A stretch of DNA of 64,000 nt from Pyruvatibacter sp. HU-CL02332 (GTDB lineage Bacteria > Pseudomonadota > Alphaproteobacteria > CGMCC-115125): positions 1,054,001 to 1,118,000 of the forward strand of contig NZ_BAABWK010000002.1 of assembly GCF_040362765.1 (NCBI RefSeq), read 5' to 3'. A model generated the notes under the pieces. The model made no database searches and was not told the DNA's origin. It saw only the letters and a program-made list of their open reading frames with translations. A program made the position numbers and the translations under genes. Below are positions 1-7,196 of the stretch, piece by piece. Each line of letters begins with the position of its first letter. Position 1 is the first letter of the stretch.

Positions 1-245
1 TGATCATGGAAGAGTTCACGCTGACGGAATTGCAGCGCACCGTTGAAGCCGTGATGGGCGTGAAACTGCACAAGCAGAATTTCCGACGTCTTGTTGAGAA
101 AGCTGGCCTGGTAGAACGCACCGGACACATGACCACTAACACGGGCGGCCGACCGGCTGAACAATTCAGGTTCCGTCGCGAAGTCGTCACCGAGCGCGCG
201 GCGCCGGGCATGCGGGTGGGTGTGCCACGTCGCAGCACATCATGA
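1..245 (+). CDS. NrtR/NadQ-type NAD biosynthesis regulator, C-terminal part
   Basis: The reading frame is open to the left edge, so only the last ~80 residues are present. They resemble the winged-helix DNA-binding domain that follows a Nudix-like domain in NrtR/NadQ-type regulators: FTLTELQRTVEAVMG, then KQNFRRLVEKAGLVERTG and a GGRPAEQFRF strand. The family represses NAD synthesis genes in response to a pyridine-nucleotide signal. nadABC lies 1 kb downstream with two matching inverted repeats in its promoter, which supports the call. The ligand-binding domain is outside the window, so NrtR versus NadQ cannot be decided here. Confidence 0.7.
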   Translation, partial: IMEEFTLTELQRTVEAVMGVKLHKQNFRRLVEKAGLVERTGHMTTNTGGRPAEQFRFRREVVTERAAPGMRVGVPRRSTS

Positions 246-348
246 CGACATGCAGCGGGGGCAGCTGGCCTGTCTGGAGACACACACGTTCTGGCAGACA
301 CGTCTTCCATGCCTGAACCAAGTGGACCTCAGTGGCCCAAGTCGGTGC

Positions 349-966
349 CTATTCGGTTTGAGATGGACTGAGAGATCTTGTCAGAGTTGTTCGCCGCAGC
401 AGTAAGATCGCAACGAACATCACGCATGCAGTGCCTACGGCCGCTGGGAACAGAACCGTTGTCCACGAATAGTTTTCTAGAGCGGCCACCACAAAGCCAT
501 TGCGTAGAGCACCAAGGGCGAAGAAAAGCGCGTTCTCTTCATAAGGCGAGGCGTAGGCTTTTCTGACGGAGGGGCCAAAGCCCAGAAGGTCAACAATTGT
601 CAGAATAAGGACGGCGAGAAACGGGTTTGCCGTTGCAAACCAAAGCGGCAGCGCGCTGAGGGCCAACGCAAGAAAGACCCAGTCGATGGGGATAATGCTC
701 CTGTCGGCGGACTTGGCGAGCGCGAGCACAGCAACAAAGAACGTGATGACACCGGAGATGCCGATGGGCCAGGCACCAATCCCTGCACCATCAGCAAGCT
801 GCGCAAAAAAGACGATGACAGTCCCCGCGGCCCAGATCATCCACGAAAACACATGCGGCTTCGTCTCCTCGCGCAAGATGGAGCGGATGTAGGGATAAAA
901 GGCCACAAAGGTCAGAAGCAGGGCGAGCGCGCTAAGGATGGCTTTTGCTGTGGGAATGTCTTCCAT
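349..966 (-). CDS. Uncharacterised multi-pass membrane protein
   Basis: A protein of about 205 residues that is mostly hydrophobic, with roughly six membrane segments. An early KPHVFSWMIWA stretch follows the first helix, a pattern somewhat like PQ-loop/SWEET-type or related small transporter families, but I do not recognise the family. The start is placed at the ATG at 966. The frame also allows a TTG at 1035, but the added 23 residues are not hydrophobic and look unlike an N-terminus. The gene converges on the regulator fragment and diverges from the nadA promoter region. Function unknown. Confidence 0.6.
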   Translation of the reverse strand: MEDIPTAKAILSALALLLTFVAFYPYIRSILREETKPHVFSWMIWAAGTVIVFFAQLADGAGIGAWPIGISGVITFFVAVLALAKSADRSIIPIDWVFLALALSALPLWFATANPFLAVLILTIVDLLGFGPSVRKAYASPYEENALFFALGALRNGFVVAALENYSWTTVLFPAAVGTACVMFVAILLLRRTTLTRSLSPSQTE

Positions 967-1114
967 GCGGGGAGCAAAGCATAGCTGTTGGACCTGATTG
1001 CATGGCCAAAAACAGATATCGCCATTGCGCCGCAAGATGCGCCCCGGGTTTCACGGGATAAATCGCAACGAAGGTCGCCCTTGACGGCGACCTATTTCAG
1101 GCCATTTACTCTAC

Positions 1115-1143
1115 TTGACAGGAGTAATGCTCATATGTAGCAT
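1115..1143 (+). promoter_or_regulatory. nadABC promoter
   Basis: A -35 hexamer TTGACA (1115-1120) is followed by a 17-nt spacer and the -10 hexamer TAGCAT (1138-1143). The spacer and -10 lie inside the first inverted repeat (1123-1147), so a bound repressor would cover the polymerase contact region. The predicted transcript starts near 1150 and has a leader of about 100 nt before nadA. Confidence 0.6.
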
Positions 1144-1147
1144 TACT
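1123..1147. promoter_or_regulatory. NAD regulator operator 1 (inverted repeat)
   Basis: Perfect 9-bp arms AGTAATGCT and AGCATTACT are separated by 7 nt. The core is ATGCT-N7-AGCAT, the same geometry as the second site at 1195-1217. It overlaps the -10 of the nadA promoter. The adjacent NrtR/NadQ-type gene is the obvious candidate for binding it; that link is inferred. Confidence 0.7.
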
Positions 1148-1162
1148 CAAGAAATTTACAGA

Positions 1163-1189
1163 GCGGAGTTGTGTCCGCCTTTTTTGCGG
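1163..1189 (+). promoter_or_regulatory. Attenuator-like hairpin in the nad leader
   Basis: GCGGA (1163-1167) can pair with TCCGC (1174-1178), followed after one base by six Ts (1180-1185), the layout of a short intrinsic terminator. The same CCGC can instead pair with GCGG at 1186-1189. The two pairings exclude each other. The stem is short, and the hairpin sits very close to the predicted transcription start, so this may be coincidence. Confidence 0.3.
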
Positions 1190-1194
1190 CCCCC

Positions 1195-1217
1195 TTTATG
1201 CTCTAAATGAGCATAAA
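1195..1217. promoter_or_regulatory. NAD regulator operator 2 (inverted repeat)
   Basis: Perfect 9-bp arms TTTATGCTC and GAGCATAAA surround a 5-nt centre. The core is again ATGCT-N7-AGCAT, and its centre lies 71 bp downstream of that of operator 1. It sits in the leader about 30 bp before the nadA start codon, where binding could block elongation or allow looping with the first site. Confidence 0.65.
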
Positions 1218-1247
1218 CCGCATACCAGCCCCAAGGGAGGCCTGGCT

Positions 1248-2351
1248 ATGACGATTGTGTATGAACGCAGCGCGTATGATGTCAGTGCAAATGACGGCAT
1301 AAAGAGCGCCAAGGCCAAAAAGCCTGTGGCGAAGAAGCCTGTTCCGGACTTTGACGTGCCGGAATACACGCCTGGTCTGGCCAAGGAGATGGCGCCGATG
1401 TACGCGCGCCTTTCCAAGGTAATTCCGTCTGTGGAGTGGCCGTTCTTCGCGCCATACATTCACGAGATCAACCGGATCAAGAAGCAGAAGAACGCTGTGA
1501 TCCTGGCGCACAACTACATGACACCGGAAATTTTCCATGGTGTTGCGGATATTGCCGGTGACAGCCTGCAGTTGGCCATTGAGGCCACCAAGGTTGAAGA
1601 ACAGGTGATTGTTCAGTGCGGTGTGCACTTCATGGCGGAAACGTCAAAGCTGCTGAACCCGGAAAAGACCGTCATCATTCCTGATGAGATGGCTGGCTGT
1701 TCGCTGGCGTCTTCCATTACAGGTGCTGATGTCCGCGCCATGCGTGAGGCCTATCCCGGCGTGCCGGTTGTCACCTACGTCAATACGTCCGCCGATGTTA
1801 AGGCGGAGACGGACATCTGCTGCACGTCTTCCAATGCGCTGAAGGTTGTTGAGAGTCTCAACGCCCCGCGCGTGATGTGCATTCCCGACGAGTATCTCGC
1901 ACGCAACGTGCAGAAGGATACCGATGTCGAGATCATCACCTACAAGGGATCCTGCGAAGTGCATGAGCGCTTTACGCCGGAAGAGCTGCGCGAGTACCGG
2001 GAGAACGACCCCGGCATCAAGATCATCGCGCACCCTGAGTGCCCACCCAATGTGCTGGATGAAGCCGACTTCTCAGGCTCTACATCAGCCATGATCAACT
2101 GGGTGAAGGACAATCAGCCATCCAAGGTGATGATGGTGACCGAGTGCTCCATGTCGGACAATGTGGCTGTTGAAAATCCCAATGTGGATTTCATTCGCCC
2201 GTGCAATCTGTGCCCGCACATGAAGCGGATCACACTGCCGAAGATCCTGGCCTCGCTGCACAGCATGCAGGACGAAGTGCTTGTTGACCCGGCGATTGCA
2301 GAGCGCGCGCGGCTTCCGATTGAACGTATGATTGCGCTCAACAACAACTAG
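1248..2351 (+). CDS. nadA: Quinolinate synthase
   Basis: Cytosolic [4Fe-4S] enzyme that condenses iminoaspartate with dihydroxyacetone phosphate to give quinolinate, the second step of de novo NAD synthesis. Of 367 residues, the three expected cluster regions are visible: DEMAGCSLA (Cys151), GSCEVHERF (Cys236) and RPCNLCPHM (Cys319/Cys322). [11 protein letters not shown] near residue 85 is the usual substrate-binding start of the fold. The N-terminus carries a ~35-residue Lys/Pro-rich extension, as in other alphaproteobacterial NadA. The ATG at 1248 has AGGGAGG 6-12 nt upstream. First gene of nadABC, preceded by two operators. Confidence 0.96.
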   Translation: MTIVYERSAYDVSANDGIKSAKAKKPVAKKPVPDFDVPEYTPGLAKEMAPMYARLSKVIPSVEWPFFAPYIHEINRIKKQKNAVILAHNYMTPEIFHGVADIAGDSLQLAIEATKVEEQVIVQCGVHFMAETSKLLNPEKTVIIPDEMAGCSLASSITGADVRAMREAYPGVPVVTYVNTSADVKAETDICCTSSNALKVVESLNAPRVMCIPDEYLARNVQKDTDVEIITYKGSCEVHERFTPEELREYRENDPGIKIIAHPECPPNVLDEADFSGSTSAMINWVKDNQPSKVMMVTECSMSDNVAVENPNVDFIRPCNLCPHMKRITLPKILASLHSMQDEVLVDPAIAERARLPIERMIALNNN

Positions 2352-2382
2352 CTCGCGCCAGATCGCAGAAGGCCGAAAGCCA

Positions 2383-3999
2383 ATGGCACAGGCCACGTCC
2401 AATTCCAGAACTGTTGACCAGCAGGCCGGCGACGCCATCGTGGCGGGCGCCGGTCTTGCTGGCCTGTTCACGGCATTGAAACTTGCCGACGCGGGTCGTC
2501 AGGTCACGGTGCTTGCGGGCGTTCCGCGCAAGGGCGGCGCAACATCAACCTGGGCCCAGGGTGGCATCGCGGCGGCCCTTGGGGCGGACGATTCACCCGA
2601 CCTGCATGTGGCCGATACACTTGCCGCCGGTGACGGGCTTGTGGACGAAGCCGCCGCACGGGCATTGGCGGACGACGCAGCAGTACGGATCGCTGACCTT
2701 GAAGCGCTCGGCGTTACCTTCGACAAAAAGCCGGATGGATCATTTTCTCTTGGCCGTGAAGGTGCGCATTCACGCAATCGCATTGCCCATGTGGGTGGGG
2801 ACGGCGCCGGAGCGGCGATCATGGCAGCGCTGGGCAAAGCGGCCCTTGCCCATGACAACATCCATATCGTGCCGGGCTGGCATGCAGCTGATCTCATTGT
2901 TGAGGGGGGCACTGTCACCGGCCTGATCACGCGTGGTGGCGTTGAACCTGACGCGCCTACCCTGGCGTTCCGGGCGGATGCAACAGTCCTTGCGACAGGC
3001 GGTGTTGGCGCTCTTTATGGGGTGACGACAAATCCTGCAGGCTCCCGGGGCCATGGTATTGGTCTTGCCGCACGCGCCGGCGCGCTGGTGAGCGATGTAG
3101 AGTTTGTTCAGTTCCACCCAACCGCTATTGCGTGCGCCGAGGATCCTGCCCCGCTGGCAACGGAAGCGTTGCGGGGTGAAGGGGCGACACTGCTCCGCGC
3201 AGACATGTCACGTTTGATGGAAGGCGTGCACGATGATCTGGAGCTCGCGCCACGCGACATTGTTGCGCGCGAGATTGCCAAAGAGATCGGTCGGGGCGGC
3301 ACAGTTCTTCTGGATTGCCGCGACGCGGTGGGCACGCGGTTTGCCGATCGTTTTCCGTCCGTGTTTGCCGCCTGCCAGCGCAATGGAATCGACCCCCTTA
3401 CTGAGGCCATACCGGTGGCGCCAGCTGCGCATTACCATATGGGTGGTGTCGTGACGGACCTTGCAGGTGCTGCAAGTCTGCCCGGTCTTTATGCCTGCGG
3501 CGAGGTCTCACGCACAGGTGCCCACGGGGCGAACCGGCTAGCGTCAAATTCCCTCTTGGAATCCATCGTATTTGGTGCACGCATTGCGGATAGCATTGCC
3601 CAGACCACCGGCGGTGCATCACGACCCAAGACAGCACCCGCTGGCGGCTCCGCGCCAACCGGCGAAGACCCGCACGCGTCACACATCAAAACACTGCGCC
3701 AAAGCATGGCACGCAATGTGGGTGTCGCCCGCGACGCCACCTCGCTTGAGGAAACGCTCTCGATTATTCGCGACCTTGAAGATCAGGCGCTGCCGGAAGC
3801 AAGCGGCTACCGCAATATGCTGGCCGCAGCACATCTCATCGTTGCCGCAGCTCATCGCCGACATGAAAGCCGGGGCGGCCATAGTCGGCTGGACTTCCCG
3901 CAGACAGAAGAAGCATTGAAGCGGCATTTGCCCCTCACTCTGGACGAGGCGCGTGCAACAGCACTGACGCCACCACCACAAACCGCAAAGACGGCCTGA
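2383..3999 (+). CDS. nadB: L-aspartate oxidase
   Basis: FAD enzyme that oxidises L-aspartate to iminoaspartate, handed to NadA. The N-terminal dinucleotide fold reads AIVAGAGLAGLFTALKLA, followed by STWAQGGIAAAL, the flavin-family EFVQFHPTAI, and HYHMGGV with GLYACGEVSRTGAHGANRL late in the protein. About 538 residues, normal for the family. The frame is open from a TTG at 2332 inside nadA, but the ATG at 2383 directly precedes the conserved N-terminus and is preferred. Followed after 3 nt by nadC. Confidence 0.95.
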   Translation: MAQATSNSRTVDQQAGDAIVAGAGLAGLFTALKLADAGRQVTVLAGVPRKGGATSTWAQGGIAAALGADDSPDLHVADTLAAGDGLVDEAAARALADDAAVRIADLEALGVTFDKKPDGSFSLGREGAHSRNRIAHVGGDGAGAAIMAALGKAALAHDNIHIVPGWHAADLIVEGGTVTGLITRGGVEPDAPTLAFRADATVLATGGVGALYGVTTNPAGSRGHGIGLAARAGALVSDVEFVQFHPTAIACAEDPAPLATEALRGEGATLLRADMSRLMEGVHDDLELAPRDIVAREIAKEIGRGGTVLLDCRDAVGTRFADRFPSVFAACQRNGIDPLTEAIPVAPAAHYHMGGVVTDLAGAASLPGLYACGEVSRTGAHGANRLASNSLLESIVFGARIADSIAQTTGGASRPKTAPAGGSAPTGEDPHASHIKTLRQSMARNVGVARDATSLEETLSIIRDLEDQALPEASGYRNMLAAAHLIVAAAHRRHESRGGHSRLDFPQTEEALKRHLPLTLDEARATALTPPPQTAKTA

Positions 4000-4002
4000 C
4001 CC

Positions 4003-4869
4003 ATGACCGCAAACAATCTCCCTCCCATGCCGCGTCTGATTGTCGAGCCTGCTGTGCGCAATGCACTGGAAGAAGATCTCGGTCGCGCTGGTGACATCAC
4101 GTCTGACTATGTCGTACCGGAAAATACACGAGCACAGGCGCGGATTGCGGCCAGAGCCACAGGCGTTGTGTCGGGCCTTGATGCCGCGCGCGCGGCTTTT
4201 CGGATGGTGGATCCGGATCTTCTGATCGGCATTGAGAAGCGCGACGGAGACCTGATCGAACCCGGTGACGCCATCTGCCACCTTGATGGCAAGGCGCGGT
4301 CCATTCTGACGGGCGAGCGGGTTGCTTTGAACTTTCTGGGACATATGTCGGGCATCGCCAGTGCTGCAAAGAGCATGTCTGACCTGATTTCTCACACCAA
4401 AGCCAAGGTGACCTGCACCCGCAAGACGACACCGGGACTGCGTGCATTTGAGAAGCACGCAGTGCGCAGCGGCGGTGGCGCGAACCATAGATTTGGCCTC
4501 GATGATGGATTGCTTATCAAGGACAACCACATCGCTGTCGCTGGCGGTGTCACTGCGGCCATAACAGCCGCGCGCTCACAAGCAGGCCACATGGTGAAGA
4601 TCGAGTGCGAGGTCGATACCCTGGATCAGCTCCGCGAAGCACTGGAAGCAGGCGCTGAAGCAATTCTGCTCGACAACATGTCACCCGACATTCTTGCCGA
4701 GGCGGTGACCATCAATGCTGGCCGCGCAACGCTTGAAGCATCGGGCGGCATTACCAGCGATACCATCAAGGCTGTGGCCGAAAGCGGCGTGGATCTGATC
4801 TCAGTCGGGTGGCTGACCCACTCAGCGCCGTCGCTTGATTTGGGCCTGGATATCGATTTCGGCGATTGA
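4003..4869 (+). CDS. nadC: Nicotinate-nucleotide pyrophosphorylase (carboxylating)
   Basis: Converts quinolinate and PRPP to nicotinate mononucleotide, CO2 and pyrophosphate, the last step of the dedicated de novo branch. 288 residues with EEDLGRAGDITSDYV at the N-terminus, RKTTPGLRAFEKHAVRSGGG and LLIKDNHI in the active-site barrel, and LLDNMSPD and EASGGI near the C-terminus. The start lies 3 nt after the nadB stop, which implies translational coupling. It closes the nadABC operon under the two ATGCT-N7-AGCAT operators. Confidence 0.96.
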   Translation: MTANNLPPMPRLIVEPAVRNALEEDLGRAGDITSDYVVPENTRAQARIAARATGVVSGLDAARAAFRMVDPDLLIGIEKRDGDLIEPGDAICHLDGKARSILTGERVALNFLGHMSGIASAAKSMSDLISHTKAKVTCTRKTTPGLRAFEKHAVRSGGGANHRFGLDDGLLIKDNHIAVAGGVTAAITAARSQAGHMVKIECEVDTLDQLREALEAGAEAILLDNMSPDILAEAVTINAGRATLEASGGITSDTIKAVAESGVDLISVGWLTHSAPSLDLGLDIDFGD

Positions 4870-4915
4870 CCGCCCTACACTCCTCCCTAGAAAAAGAAAT
4901 TCAGGGAGAGTGACC

Positions 4916-5749
4916 ATGTCCAAATCAGGGGACCGCAAGTCCATATTCATCACCGGTGCCGCCAGCGGCATGGGCAAAGCGACAGCTGACCTGTTTGCTG
5001 AAAAAGGCTGGTTTGTGGGTGCGACAGACGTCAATGAGGCCGGACTGAGGGCCCTTGAAAGCGAGATCGGCACAGACAACTGCTTCATCTCAACACTGGA
5101 TGTGACAGACGGCGATGCGTTTACCACGGTCCTCGAGACATTTGCCAAGGATACAAACGGCACGCTTGACCTGCTTTTCAATAATGCAGGCATTGGCGCG
5201 GGCGGATTTTTTGACGAGATGACATTTGATGAAGTGATGGCGGTCGTGAACGTCAACTTCGTCGGCGTGATGCGCGGCATCCACCTTGCCTACCCGCTGT
5301 TGAAAGCCACGCCCAACTCGCTGTGCTTCACCACATCTTCTTCGTCAGCAACCTATGGCATGCCAGGCATCGCGGTTTATTCGGCGACCAAGCATGCGGT
5401 GAAAGGTTTGACGGAGGCTCTGTCCATTGAATTTGCCCGACATGGGGTTCGTGCAGCAGATGTTCTGCCCGGCCTGATTGACACGCCCATTCTTCCGGAT
5501 GGAACGCAGGACGGCGCACCGACCGAAGGCATGTTCCGGCTGATGCCGGCGTCATCTGTTGCGGACAGCGTCTGGGACGCATATCACACGCCCGAGAAAC
5601 TGCACTGGTATGTGCCTGAGGAAATTGGTGATCTGGACAAAGCTGCCGGCAACACGCCGGAACTGGTGCGCGAGCAGATCAAGAGCACCGGCCCACTGGC
5701 TATGGTTATCAAGGAAATGGAAGAGCAGGCTGCTGCATCACGCAAGTAG
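4916..5749 (+). CDS. Short-chain dehydrogenase/reductase
   Basis: NAD(P)-dependent oxidoreductase of the classical SDR family, about 277 residues. It has the cofactor motif TGAASGMG near residue 15, the NNAGIG structural motif, a serine pair TTSSSS before the catalytic site, and YSATKHAVK giving the Tyr-xxx-Lys pair. The ATG at 4916 is chosen because GGGAGAG stands just upstream and the SDR fold begins directly after; the longer frame starting at 4835 lies inside nadC. It follows nadC by 46 bp and may be read with it. Substrate unknown. Confidence 0.85.
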   Translation: MSKSGDRKSIFITGAASGMGKATADLFAEKGWFVGATDVNEAGLRALESEIGTDNCFISTLDVTDGDAFTTVLETFAKDTNGTLDLLFNNAGIGAGGFFDEMTFDEVMAVVNVNFVGVMRGIHLAYPLLKATPNSLCFTTSSSSATYGMPGIAVYSATKHAVKGLTEALSIEFARHGVRAADVLPGLIDTPILPDGTQDGAPTEGMFRLMPASSVADSVWDAYHTPEKLHWYVPEEIGDLDKAAGNTPELVREQIKSTGPLAMVIKEMEEQAAASRK

Positions 5750-5778
5750 CCGGATCTGCAAAGCATATTGGAGAGTTG

Positions 5779-5816
5779 GGCCTCACCTAGCTTTGGTGGG
5801 GCCTGATTGCCTTTTT
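5779..5816 (+). terminator. Probable terminator between convergent genes
   Basis: Arms GGCCTCACC (5779-5787) and GGTGGGGCC (5795-5803) form a 9-bp stem with one G-T wobble and a 7-nt loop. A run of five Ts follows at 5812-5816. It lies between the SDR gene and the convergent hydrolase gene. Confidence 0.5.
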
Positions 5817-5821
5817 AAGGC

Positions 5822-6628
5822 CTAGCTCTCCTGAGGCGCGTGGCGGTTCACCCAGCGATAGAAGATGTGCTTACCAACCGTCGTCGTCTCGCGCAGGCTT
5901 GGTGCCCAATAGGGTGACACATAGTCAGCATGGTAGTGCGTAGCTTTGCCAGTCACTTCTTCCCACTGAACGTCGAGCATGACGTAGCTTGCCAGGTTCT
6001 GTGATTTCTTCCAGGCGGTCTTTTCCGCGGCGACATCACGGAGCCCATCGCATGTCCAGGAAAACTGGCAACCGGTTGCCCGATGCGAGCCCTGATAAAC
6101 AACACCGCAAATCGTACCGGGGTAGCGCTTGTCGTCGACACGGGTCAGTACGACTTCAGCAACAGCGAGTTTGCCCTTGGCGCCCTCGCTGCGGGCTTCA
6201 AAGTAAATTGCTTCGGCAAGGCAAAGGTGTTCGCGCTGCAACTGGGCAGGTGAGAGCTTTGCAAAACGCTCTGCCAAACGGCCTTTGCCGGCAATCTGTA
6301 CGGCGTTTTCAACAACCGCGTAGAACGTGCGATCGCTCATGGCCTTGGTCACAGCAGGAAGTGTTGAGATGGGCGCGCTGAGACGACCGCCGGCGACCCG
6401 TGACCGGGCCTTGGCGGATACTGCGCGTACCTGTGGTGCTTCACTGATGCTTGATGTTTCGCTGGCGGTTGAAAACGCGCCCTGAACGCCAGGTACTGCA
6501 CCAACGGCTACAGCGCCCAGTGCAATAAACAGCGCAGCGGCGCCAGACGCGGCTGCCAAGCGGCGCGTGCTGTGCTTGGCAGCAAGCTCGCGGATATTCG
6601 TCAAAACGGTGTCGAAGCTCTTAAGCAT
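5822..6628 (-). CDS. Cell wall hydrolase, SleB-type
   Basis: About 268 residues with an N-terminal hydrophobic segment (AAALFIALGAVAVGAVPG, near residue 28) that acts as a signal anchor, a variable linker, and a C-terminal Hydrolase_2 domain: CLAEAIYFEARSEGAKGKLA, VVLTRVDDKRYPGTICGVVY and CQFSWTCDG. The family cleaves peptidoglycan; the glutamate in YFEARSE is the likely catalytic residue. The ATG at 6628 is chosen because TTGGAGACAGGACG stands upstream. The gene is monocistronic and converges on the SDR gene. Confidence 0.85.
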   Translation of the reverse strand: MLKSFDTVLTNIRELAAKHSTRRLAAASGAAALFIALGAVAVGAVPGVQGAFSTASETSSISEAPQVRAVSAKARSRVAGGRLSAPISTLPAVTKAMSDRTFYAVVENAVQIAGKGRLAERFAKLSPAQLQREHLCLAEAIYFEARSEGAKGKLAVAEVVLTRVDDKRYPGTICGVVYQGSHRATGCQFSWTCDGLRDVAAEKTAWKKSQNLASYVMLDVQWEEVTGKATHYHADYVSPYWAPSLRETTTVGKHIFYRWVNRHAPQES

Positions 6629-7196
6629 CGTCCTGTCTCCAACTTTCCAAATCCTGCCAGGCATTGTGCCGGGCAAGTGGCGCGAAGGGTCCGGGCGCGC
6701 ACTATCTGCGCAACCGTCTCAAACCGTCTTCACGCCCCCAAAAACAAACGGATCTACGTATCCGCTATCTCACTTCGGCACGTCATCTTCTGACCTGTGC
6801 CGCTTTGGGTCTGGAAATCGGAGAAAATCGGCGGAAAGCTTCCCTAGCCTCGCCCTATCCATCCAGCCCGCTCTCATGACAGGCAATCTGCGTGCCACCA
6901 CTCTTCTGGGTGACGATTACCTGACCGGAATCTCGTGCCGCGATCTGCCGTTACAAGAATGTCAACAAGATCGCTGTGATGGGGGAGATAGCATTTACAT
7001 TTGGGGGGTTCAAGACGGCATTGGTCACGCCCACGTGAGAAGGCATAACTCTTTGTAATCAAATAGGTTTTTAGATGCATTGCCGCCATGCACGAGACGC
7101 AAATCGGTTAATATATGTTGCACTGCACACGAATATTTCGGCGGTTTTCAGCCATATATTGTGCATTGCAGCATCAATTGCCGGAAAAGTCCCGAA
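6629..7196. other. Non-coding gap with an imperfect tandem motif
   Basis: No convincing gene. The gap holds the upstream region of the hydrolase gene and the 3' side of ppdK. Near ppdK two 17-bp copies of an ATATAT-N6-TGCA-type motif (7111-7127 and 7154-7170, 14 of 17 identical) stand 43 bp apart. Small open frames here lack protein-like composition. Confidence 0.5.

Noticed and set aside
3679-4530. 283-residue minus-strand frame across nadB and nadC
   Set aside because: It spans the junction of two certain genes on the other strand and has an irregular Cys/His/Arg composition.
6567-7058. 163-residue plus-strand frame upstream of the hydrolase gene
   Set aside because: It starts antisense within the hydrolase coding region and has no domain, helix pattern or ribosome-binding site.
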